DNA of 64,000 nucleotides from Mercurialis annua. Taxonomy: Eukaryota; Streptophyta; Magnoliopsida; Malpighiales; Euphorbiaceae. The notes under the pieces were generated by a model. The model ran no database searches. It saw only the letters and a program-made list of their open reading frames with translations, and was not told the DNA's origin. This document shows positions 33,574 to 44,100 of this stretch, piece after piece. Location: NCBI RefSeq assembly GCF_937616625.2, contig NC_065573.1, positions 18,987,001-19,051,000 on the forward strand, in the 5' to 3' direction. Position 1 is the first letter of the stretch. Each line of letters starts with the position of its first letter. Made by a program: the position numbers and the translations under genes.

Positions 33574-36488
33574 TGTAATATCCCGTAAATTTTTAGCGTT
33601 TTTCCGGAAACTTTTCCGATCGTTTTGAAGTAAAATCGGTGTCATGGTCTGATTATTTTGGGTTGGGTTTGATTTGATTTTTATAGGTTCAACCATTCAT
33701 TTTTTTTTTAATTAAAAAAAAAATATATGATTCCCGTTCGAGAAACAGGATTCTCGAACGGGAATCCTGTTTCAGGCCTGGTCTCGTTCGAGACCAGGTG
33801 GTTCTCGAACGAGAACCAAGCCCAAAAAGGCTGTTCTCGTTCGAGAACAAGTTGGCCCTTAGGACCCTTTCGCCAACCCCTTTTCGGACTCGATTACGGC
33901 CCGTCTCCACTCGTTATTTTAAGTCGTTTTCTAAATGGAAAACCTAGATCACGCTGCAAACAAACCCTAGCCGTCTTCCTTTATTTCTTTCGCTGAGAAA
34001 TCGCTGTTCTTGATCGCTCTGAAGTTTTCAGAAAAATCTTGGGTAAGTTTGTATTGAATTTCAGATTTTTGCTTTTGAACGGCTTTCCGTATTTTGATTC
34101 GTTCTCCTTCGTTTCTTGGTCGAATCCAGTTCCGTTTCGTCGATGAGATTGTAGACACACGCCTCTTCAATTCCCATCTTTGTTTTCGTCAAAACGGTAC
34201 GTAATTCTATGCGATATAGTCGCCGCCGTTTCATCGAAATTGTACGTGTATATTCTGTTCTTGATTGTCATGTTTCTGCCGATTGTTTTCCTTCCTCTTT
34301 AGCCATGATCTTGCTACTTTATGACCTTAATCTCTTGGCTTATGAATCTTTAAACATTTAACATTTAACTTGTGATATTTTAGATGAATCGATAAGGATG
34401 GAAACCGTGTTTCCTCGCCGTTCTTTCACCGTAATGAATGTGTTATGTGGCTGCCGTTCTTGTTCTTAATTGCTACTGTTTGGGTGATTTGAAAAATTAG
34501 GATTGTGAGTTGTTCATGAGTGTGTTGCATTAAATGATAGGAATCTTGACATGGGTTTTATGTTAGCTTGTTGATTAAGATATTGAATAAGAATTAGCTT
34601 GAGTTTATGTTTCTTCATGATTATGGTAGGCGGCAGTTTTTGAATCTGTTAAATGAGGAAGATGGTTTAATGTCCATTTTAATCACCATTTCATTTGATT
34701 TAAAACAAATAAGTTCCTAAGTTATTTCTACCTATGTTGTTGTTTGATAATAACTTTGGTAATTGTTTAAATTTTAAATTTATAACTTGAAGGCGAAAAT
34801 TATTTTATAATCTAAATTAATATAATTACTCGGGTAATTATAGGTAATTTTTATTGAAATGTCTATTTTGGCTAATTGGCGATTTAGTCCCTAAAAGTTT
34901 CTAAAGCTATATTTTTGCTAAGTTATAACTTTTGGACTTCTAATTGATTTATTGTTTAGTAAATTAAGAACGGGAAATTAATTTGATTTTATAATTGACT
35001 AAAGTACCATTTAGTCCTTAATTGGCTAAAGTACAGTTTAGTCCCTATTTGGCTAAAGTACAATTTAGTCCCTAAACATTTATGACTTATCTAATTAAGT
35101 TTTTTGGTTGTAACTTGGGTTACTTGAATTATAAGATATTAAATTCTATTTTAATATAGATAATTGTTTTATCAAGTATTTTTAATTTATAAACTCGGGT
35201 TTATAAAATTTATAAGTTTCATTTGGGTTAGACTATGGTCACCCAACAAGTGGGAAGAAGTTTGGTAGTTTTTAATAACTCGGCTGACTCACTAATATGG
35301 ATTTTAACTCGGATTTATTTAAATTAATTTATATACCATTTTAAATGTGATTATATGATTTGTACCTTATAACTTGGGTTATATTTTGGAATGCATTTAA
35401 TATAAGTGTTTATTAAATGTGACTTGGTTTTGCATTATGCTAGTCCTATGTGGTGTCTAGTACTCTTTAGAGTTAGGGTCTGATTTTAATTATGATTTTA
35501 ATATTTTATTTAGACCCGTCGACTGTTCGTACTTCAGAGGCGAACCAGAGTTAGATTGCTTGTCAGGATCACGTGGATTTAGCAAGCAGTGAGTTTATAT
35601 CTCTATTTACCTCTTTATTAAGCAACTATTATATTTTGTATGTATATATATGTATAAACAGCTTTCGAACTGTTTTCCCGCATTGTGGATTTGATTTGGA
35701 ACGTCCTACTCGATGGGCATCATCGGGACTGCGTGCGCACCGGTAATGATTATGGTAATGAGGTAGGTTTGAGATACGTCTCACCTTAGTGAGGGCACCG
35801 GTGGAAGATACGTCTCCTGGGCTCACTATTTATTAAGTGATAGTCGGGGATCGGTTATTGAGATACGTCTCACCGACACGACAATGGATTTAGAATTGTG
35901 GTTTAGGGTTTCATTGATAATCCATAATGAAAATGTTTTATTAAACGTTTTAAAGGTTTTTAACTTAATAAATGTAAATGGTTATATAAACTCTACTCAG
36001 TAAATCTGACCCCGTTGTTTTCCCAAATTTTCCAGGTTTATGATTTGAGCTTTGGTCGATCTCCGTTTCTTCATTCTCGGAGGTTCTTTATTTATTTCAG
36101 AAATAAAGTGTCGAACTATTTTAAACTCTTAGACCGCAGTAGTAGTTTCATATTATTCATGTCTTAGTCTTACATTTATATTTTAGACTATTGTTGTTGG
36201 ATTGGTCCAACTATTACTTATCGCTTGTGGCATGATTACAGTGTTATGGCATTTATATTATATTGCCATGTTGGAGTTTATTTGAGATTAAGCGTACTTT
36301 AAATATATGCTGATTATCTGTACTGCTAGATTAGGCTGAAGTCTCGGTTGCCCCCGAGCATGTGATTTTCTGCAGGTACTTTGTTTTAAATGTATCTAAG
36401 TTGTTATCCGCAAGGCTTGCTACGGGTTTTGATACAACCATACCCATACCCTAGCGCCGGTCACGATTCATGAAAATGGGTCGTGACA
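33574..36488 (+). mobile_element. Solo LTR (2915 bp) nested in the SINE
   Basis: Starts TGTAATATCCCG and ends GGGTCGTGACA; CTGCC flanks both sides (33569-33573 and 36489-36493). The final 75 bases (GCTTGCTACGGGTTT, CCCTAGCGCCGGTC, GGGTCGTGACA) match the LARD LTR end, while most of the body does not align by eye, so it is a related but distinct family. Four palindromes lie at 33742-33849. Three short repeats of a TTGGCTAAAGTAC-like, TTTAGTCC-like phrase occur at about 35000-35070. Confidence 0.92.
33742..33849. repeat. Cluster of four palindromes in the SINE-nested LTR
   Basis: Units are GAAACAGGATTCTCG-AA with a 15-base arm (one mismatch, 33742-33773), CCTGGTCTCG-TT-CGAGACCAGG (33777-33798), TGGTTCTCG-AA-CGAGAACCA (33799-33818) and TGTTCTCG-TT-CGAGAACA (33832-33849). 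All share TCTCG-WW-CGAGA, apart from the one mismatch, while outer arms differ and still pair. Confidence 0.95.
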
Positions 36489-36681
36489 CTGCCAGTGGGA
36501 ATTTTCTGCATTCACAAGGACTCGAAGCCGAGACATTGCTTAAGCGATACCAAACCGCTTACCACTTGGACCAACCCCCATTGGTTAATAATTGTACTTA
36601 TTGGTGTGTCTTTTCTTAGTAAAATATGATATTTTCAATTTTTTTAGTTAAAATGTGTTTTGCCTTAGTAGCAAAGCCACG

Positions 36682-37715
36682 TATTGGAATATATCTCCTT
36701 CTCCTATTATGATTAAAGGTTCATATCTTTAGAAGTTCTTATTTGATTAGAACTATTCTAGTTATATATATATATATATATGCTTGTAATCAATCTATCA
36801 TCATTCGATTCAATAATATATTTTCTCTTCTCTAATTATTTCACATGGTATCAGAGCAAAATTGATCCTTGATTTCCACACATATCTTACTATTTTAGGG
36901 AGGTGATTTTGGTTATTTTTTAACCAAAATCACCTCACACCTCTTTTAATTTTTCGTTTTTTTATTATATATTACTGTTTTGTATTCTTCTTCTTTTATT
37001 TTTCTACTCTATATGGACAAGAAAGATGTCGCCGCCGCCATACTTGCCGCCGCCACACTTCAAGTCTCCAATGATATTTTTTTATATGTTACTAGTTTAT
37101 TGTTGTTTTCTATTTTTTTTCTTTTTTTCTACTTTATATGGAAAAGGAAGATGTCGCCGCCGCCGCCATACTCGCCGCCGCTGCCGCACTTCAAGTCTCC
37201 ATGTTATCTTCACCCTTCGAATCACTCGGGTCTTAAAATTAGCCCGGTGGCTCAGAAAGGCAAAAACTACGAAGAATGTTCTTCGTCCAATTATTGATTG
37301 GGACCGACGCAAGTCCTTAAACTGCAAATATTGAAGGAAACCATCAAGTCTTAAAACTGAAATTGTTACTTGGGACCGACGCAAGTCCTTAAACTGCAAA
37401 CATTAACGAAGACCATTAAGTCTTAAAACTGAAAATTATCGATTGGCCTAAACACAAGTTTAGTCTTATTGATGGTCGAATTGTTACTATGTTACTGTCC
37501 AAGTTGGGCATGATCGATCCTCATGCTCCAACTTGAGGGGGAGTATTGGAATATATCTCCTTCTCCTATTATGATTAAAGGTTCATATCTTTAGAAGTTC
37601 TTATTTGATTAGAACTATTCTAGTTATATATATATATATATATATATATATGCTTATAATCAATCTATCATCATTCGATCCAATAATATATTTTCTCTTC
37701 TCTAATTATTTCACA
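36682..37715 (+). mobile_element. TRIM-like small Copia-type LTR element
   Basis: LTRs 36682-36845 and 37544-37715 (164 and 172 bp; the difference is a TA microsatellite) start TATTGGAATATATC and end TTATTTCACA; CCACG flanks both sides (36677-36681, 37716-37720). TGGTATCAGAGC (36846-36857) follows the first LTR; the purine tract TTGAGGGGGAG precedes the second. The 0.7-kb interior contains two diverged copies of an 80-90-bp block (around 36990-37070 and 37126-37200, ATGTCGCCGCCGCC) and two copies of GGGACCGACGCAAGTCCTTA. No enzyme is coded. Confidence 0.88.
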
Positions 37716-37720
37716 CCACG

Positions 37721-38180
37721 TGTATTAGAAGGAGGGTATTTTCTCCACTTAATTTTAAAAAAATAAATTTGTTTAATTAAATTTAATTTAATTTGTACAA
37801 ATTATTTACAAAAAGGCTTAATTGCTCCAAAAATCACCACTTTCGCATGTTTTTGGTATTTAACACGAACTTTTAATTTTGACATATAAATACACTTGAA
37901 ATTGAACTGGACCCCCTACTTGAGGAAGAATCGGTAAGCCAAACAAATTCTAGAAATTGTGAACTATTCCCCACTATTTAGGTCAAGTAGACATACATAG
38001 TTTGGTACAGTTAAAATAGACATATACTGAATGCATTTAAAAGCTGCATGCACTCTCATTAAATGTACATAATAAATAATATTGGCCAAAAATTAAAAAT
38101 CACACACTAGCTAGCTACCCACTATAAAAAAAACGCAAAATCTTGGGAGCTAGCTGAGAATGCCTATATAAAGAAAATCA
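37721..38180 (+). promoter_or_regulatory. Upstream region of the ABCG gene
   Basis: 460 bases between the TRIM element and the ABCG start codon. A TATA-like CACTATAAAAAAAA lies at about 38119-38132, some 50-60 bases before the ATG and so well placed for a short 5' UTR; TATATAAAG at 38165-38173 is too close to the ATG to serve it. The promoter assignment is inference. The TRIM insertion ends only 465 bases from the start codon. Confidence 0.4.
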
Positions 38181-41100
38181 ATGGATATGGAAATTTATAA
38201 AAAAGAAGCAGAAGAAATGATTAGTTTGGTATGGGAAGATGTGTCAGTAATGCCTAGTAACTCGAAGAAGAAGAAGAAGAAGAAGTTTATTAATGGAGTT
38301 AGTGGGTATGTTTTGGCTGGTAGAATTATGGCTATTATGGGTCCTTCTGGCTCCGGTAAATCTACCTTGCTTGATGCTTTATCTGGTATTTCTCTCACTT
38401 CTTTCTCTCTCTAGATTTATATTTCTTCATATCTTCAACTTTTATTTCTTAAGTAATTGTGACAAGAAGAGCGTTTGCGGAAAATAGATATAGATATAGA
38501 TAGTTATAGATAAATAGATAGATAGTATAAATAGATATAGATATAGATATAGATAGATAAACCAAAACAGAATCTACAAATTTCATATTTTTTTTTGTTC
38601 GAATTAACTGAATTTTATACTTCCAAAATCAAAACGAACCAAAAATACAAAATTTTATTATAATTACCTTGCTTGATGCTTTATCTGGTATTTCTCTCAC
38701 TTCTTTCTCTCTCTAGATTTATATTTCTTCGTATCTTCAACTTTTGCTAATTTCTTTTATATGCTCATGTGAAAAAAAAAAATTATTGCAAAGATTTAAA
38801 TGATTCATTTGGATGAATTGTAATGGGTTAGCTTAAAGTTAATTATTTGTAGCCAAGGTCTATAAAATTCAAGATTGAACAAAACAAACCAAAACCCCCA
38901 TAGCTTATATTAGTGCATGCTATTTTATTTAAACCTATAATTTTAAATGTTAATTTTTCTATTATAATACTCCCTCTGTCTCAATAGAGTTGTCAACTTT
39001 ATCTATCACACAGTTTAAAAAAAATTATGGTTTTATAAAATTTTTCTTACTTTTCTTGTCATACCCTTATTTAATATAGGGTCTACTTGTAATTTATTTT
39101 TAATTTACTCATTAGTGGATTTTAAATAGGGACAATATAAGAAAATTGAGTGAAAAAGTTAATTAATTTTTGAAAGTGAACAAGAGTTTTGGGACAAAAA
39201 TATTTCTTAAAGTGGACAACTCTATTGAAACAGAGAGAATAATAAATAAACTACACCAAGTATCTTTACCTGGTTACTCATTAGATTTACATTATTTGTT
39301 AGTTTTTCAAGAGTATTTATTTCACCTAGCTAATGCTTGAGTCATATCATTGTCATAATTAGTCGATGAGCATTTGCAATAACGAAACATTTAATTATTG
39401 TTTATTCTTTTCATCATTAAATATAATCTCAACACTATGAACGTTTTATCAGTTTGTTGTATGATTAGTATAACGCAATTGTTTTTATTATATAATTATT
39501 AATTTTTCAATTAAAATCAAATGTTTTAATTTATACTCCCTCCATCCAATAAAAATAAATAAAATAGCTAGTTTCGGCATCTTAAAATATAGATAAAGTT
39601 GTTACATTTATAAGGAACTAGTAAAATATTTAGTGTTCAAAATGTTTAAAATAATAAATCAAAAAGTTTATATTTGTCTCCAATTGACATCGCCAAATAT
39701 TTAGTGTTTAAAATGTTTAAAATAATAAATCAAAAAGTTTATATTTGTCTCCAACCGACATCGCCATGATTGAGTAGGTGTTGCAATGCATTAACTCCTC
39801 ATGCTAAGTTGGTGGTTGTTTTTCTTGCTTCTGAAAAACATTTATTTTAGCTGTTATTAGGGGTGTAACTGAGTCAATCTCGCTCACGAGCTACTCGAAA
39901 CCCGACTCGATAAAGCTTACTCGAACTCGAATTTTTAAGGCTCGTTTAATAAACGAGTCAATCTCAATCTCAGTGATACTCGACTCGAAAGCTCGCGAGT
40001 AAGCTCGTTTATATATTTCTATGCTAATTTGACATGATGTTATTTTAATTTTGAACCTTAAATATCTAATTCATATATCTTTCGTTAAGAAATATGCATA
40101 AAATAGGTAATATAAATTTATTTATATATAAAAAGAAATATAGTATTTAAATTTTTATTAAATTTTTATTTTTTATTGAAATTTATTAAATTTTTATTGA
40201 AATTTATTAAATAATAATAAGACTCGATTAAACTCGTTAAACTCGCGAGCTTTCGATAAACTCGATAAATACTCGATAAATTAACTCGAAACTCGACTCG
40301 AAACTAAACGAGTCAATCTCAATCTTCTCAGTACTCGACTCAGCTCGACTCGGTTACACCCCTAGCTGTTATCCTATTTTAAGTTGGAAAACTATAGTTG
40401 GAAAGAAAAAAAAAGCAATGGGAGCAATTACATACAATGATAGAAACGACAATAGGACGAGGTCAAATAAAATAAAATAAAAAAGGATTAATCCCATTTT
40501 AAGATTTCTAAAATATATAGTACATAGTAGTTTTTATTTAAAAAGTCCCACAGTCCTGACGGAAAATTTCCAACCAAAGTCTGGTGGTTAACAGTGGTCA
40601 ATAGCACGGTCAACACGTACTATGTGCCCGGTATTTTTTTCGAATAGTTTTGTAAAAATTCAATCTTTTTGATTATTACAATTTATATCAATTTATTTTA
40701 ATGAATCTAAATTAAATTTTAATTTGATTTGGCTCGATTATAGCTTATATTCTTACGTTCGATATTGACATAGAGGTGATAATATTTTTAGTACTATTTA
40801 ATTTAATAATTTAATATAGTATTTAGTATTTTATTTACAATTTTGTTTAAATATATAATCAACTTGAAAAATAAAATTCAACAGTTTTATTATAATTGCT
40901 AAATTTATGGTAAACTTTAATTGTTATATAGTAAATTTTAATTTTTTTTTTAAATGAATTAATTTTCTGCGATATAATTTTAAAATCTATTTCTTTCATT
41001 AAATTTTAGTGTCAACCATGCAGCTCAATTAATGAATTTAATTGAAAAAAAAATAATTTAATTTACAAATATCAAGTACGTAAAAGTTTATTAAAACTAT

Positions 41101-44100
41101 CATAATATTTTTAAAATAAATAATATTACGGATTATTAAATAAAACTTAAAAACTAAATAATTACAATTTTTGGTTTCCAATTTATTATATAACTATGTT
41201 AAAACCATTAATTCATAATAATTTTATAATAACTTATTTAATTAATTTGAGGACTTATTTGAAAATATAATAAAAATTTATTGAAATATCAACATTTTTC
41301 AAATTTCAATATAAAATATTTTAAAAATATAAATTTCATAAATATTTTTTAGTATTTGTTATTTTGATAATTGAGAGGGGAGCGCTTGTGAGGGAATTGA
41401 ACCCACGACTTTGACAGTTTGCTATCTAGCGTGTATACCATTTGTTGCTTTGAAATTATATTTAATCATTTAATCTTTTGATAAAATAGTATAATATCTT
41501 TATTGACAGGAAGGCTTGCACCCTCTCTAATAATGACTGGAAATGTATTGCTGAATGGAAAGAAGAGAAGCACAAGCTGCAAAACTATTGTAAGTAGTTA
41601 CTTAATTAAGCACAATCATCAATCTTGAACACAAACAAATACTAAGTCCAAATTAGTATTCTCCATTAATCTTCTGAAATCTCCTTATAAGAACTTAGTT
41701 TAAGGATAATTTATATTTATCCCTTAGTCTAGGTCTAAAATATAATTATTCTTATAATTTTTAAAAACACACTTGTTATTTTAGACGTTTGATCAAAGTC
41801 ATTATTTTATTTGTCTGTCAGTTAAGTTTGTTAGTTGACTTGGTCAAAAGATTTGATTGTTAAAAATTAAGTTCAGTTTAATTCCAATTTTTCTTTTAAA
41901 AAAATCATAAAACTATTAAATTTTTTAAACAAAATTTAAAATTATTTATTAAATCATAACTTATTTATAATTATATATTTTCTTTTAAATTGGATTAATA
42001 AATTAAAATTAAATTTTAAAAAATGATCTATTATATTTTTATTAAGTTCCATTTTAAAATTAAATATTTCTATGTTATGATTCAATTTTGAATCAGAAAA
42101 AATGTAGAACTTAAAACCAAGTAGAAACATATTATAATTTATATTAATTAATAAATCAAAATATATTAGATTTTATTTTGAAATATTTTTAAAAATATTT
42201 TAAAGAAAAATTAAAAAAATAGCTATAGATATTTTTTAGTTTAATAATAATTTCACACTAATTTTAATATTTATTTGGATCTTTAATTATTTGTGAACTT
42301 TTTTTTTTTTGATAAAAGTAAATTTAGGAATAAATTAAACTTAACTTTTTAACAATAAGAACCTTTGACTAAATCATCTACTCCTTCCATCCCAAAAAAT
42401 AGGGATCTTTCTTTTCTTTTTCTCCTTTCTTTTTCTTCCCTCCCACCACCGTCACCACTGTCTGACCACTGTCTGCCGCCACCCACTGCCCGAAAATCAA
42501 AACCGACAACCACCACCACTGGCCACCATCAAGGAGGATCTACTCCTCCAAAACGAGGAGTTGCAGATCTGTTCCCGAGGAGCAGATATGCTCCTCTAAA
42601 ACGAGGAGTAGCAGCTCCTCCAAACGAGGAGATGTTGCTCCTCCGGCAAAGACCAGAGCTCCTTGTTTTGAAGGACCGCCAGTGGGGAAATCGGAACGAA
42701 GGGAGCTGATCGGAGAAGAAAGGAAAAAAAGAAAAAAAAAAGTCTCTCAATTTTTGTTTAAAAAACAAATTAATTTTTGAAGTTTTAAAATAAGGTGAAT
42801 ATTGAAATTTAAATATCATTAAGTGTTAACCAGAAAATGAGAAAAATACTGAGCACTATTTTGAATTTTTCACCATTCAAAACCGGAGAGTGTGTTTCAC
42901 TCTCTGGGGAAGGTGCATGCTACGAAAGCGAGAAGTTGGAGGATTCGTTTGATCCAAAAGCATCGAAAATAACTTTTTTGATATTTTGTGTAAGTTGAGG
43001 GAGTGAATTTATCTTTTTTTTTCTTTTTTAAAATGCAGGAGAAAAAATATTAATTCTAAATAAATTTCAAGAGGGATATTAAAGTTAAAAAATATATTTT
43101 TTTTTCAACTGAAATTAATGTAAACAAAATACTTTAAAAAATAATAATCATGAGGGCGATAGTAATTAACATAAAAGAAAAAAATTAGGAATTAAAACAA
43201 AAAGAAAAGGCCTAATCACTCAAAAACCCCTCATCTTTAAAATTTTTTTCAATTCCACCCCGACGTTGAAAATTTGTCAATTTTACCCAATTTTGAATTT
43301 TCCGTTTTCAATTGTACCCCAATGTTTTAATTTTTGTTAATTTTTTTACTAAAATGATGAAATCATTCAATTAATTAAGTCTAAACATGAAATTAAATTC
43401 TTTTTTATTCAAAAAAGTACAAATAAGTCCTTTATTTTTACAAACTAACTAAAAACCATAATCAAATTAACACTAATTTAAATTCTTAATTAATTTAACT
43501 AAATTTAAATAAATTTTAAAAATATACAATTGATATATGCGAGACATGGAGAATGTTTTAAACAAATTTCCAAACGCAAAAGACGTTAATTTAATTTTTC
43601 AGGGTACAATTGAAACACAAAAATTCAAAATAGGGTAAAATTGACAAATTTTCAACGTCAGGATGTGATTGAAAAGGGGCTAAAAGGTCGGGGGTTTTTA
43701 ATTAGGCCAAAAGAAAATACTACAAAAGTTTATTATTTGATTTGCATCTTCAATATGCAGATGACAGCATTTCATATGTTTTTCTTACTGAACTTTTGCA
43801 GTCATATGTTACTCAAGAAGATTATCTCTTAGGAAATCTTACAGTCAAAGAAACATTAACTTACTCAGCTCATTTAAGACTTCCTCGTACAATGACAAAC
43901 CAAGAAATCAATTCTATAGTAGAAAATATAATCATGGAGATGGGACTCCAAGACTGTGCTGACAGTAAGATCGGAAACTGGCTTATAAGAGGAATCAGCG
44001 GCGGCGAAAAGCGGCGAGTTAGCATCAGTCTTGAGATGTTAACTCAGCCTCGTGTCATGTTTCTTGATGAACCAACTTCTGGTCTTGATAGCGCTTCGGC

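Larger units (their letters stand above)
33481..36584 (-). mobile_element. tRNA-derived SINE split by a solo LTR
   Basis: A perfect 15-bp duplication TTAATAATTGTACTT flanks it (33466-33480 and 36585-36599). On the minus strand the element starts GGGGGTTGGTCCAAGTGGTA, a pol III A-box, has a B-box-like GGCTTCGAGTCC about 35 bases later, and ends in a short A run (the T run at 33481-33488). Removing the nested solo LTR and one CTGCC leaves 184 bp, a normal size for a plant SINE. The two SINE parts are 33481-33573 and 36494-36584. Confidence 0.88.

Noticed and set aside
38165..38173. TATATAAAG as the ABCG TATA box
   Set aside because: Only 8 bases before the start codon, so transcription from it would begin inside the coding sequence.
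39535..39600. Second Stowaway-like start (CTCCCTCCATCCAATAAAAA)
   Set aside because: No matching inverted end nearby, so a complete MITE could not be supported.
41365..41460. tRNA gene or SINE on the minus strand (TGGTATACACGC and GGTTCAATTCC like A and B boxes)
   Set aside because: No cloverleaf could be folded by eye and no flanking duplication or A tail was found; it may be a worn tRNA-derived fragment.
42365..42709. Open frame of 114 codons in ABCG intron 2
   Set aside because: Pro/Ser/Thr/Arg-rich product of CTCCTCCAAAACGAGGAG-like repeats; it lies between well-defined exons and lacks any domain.
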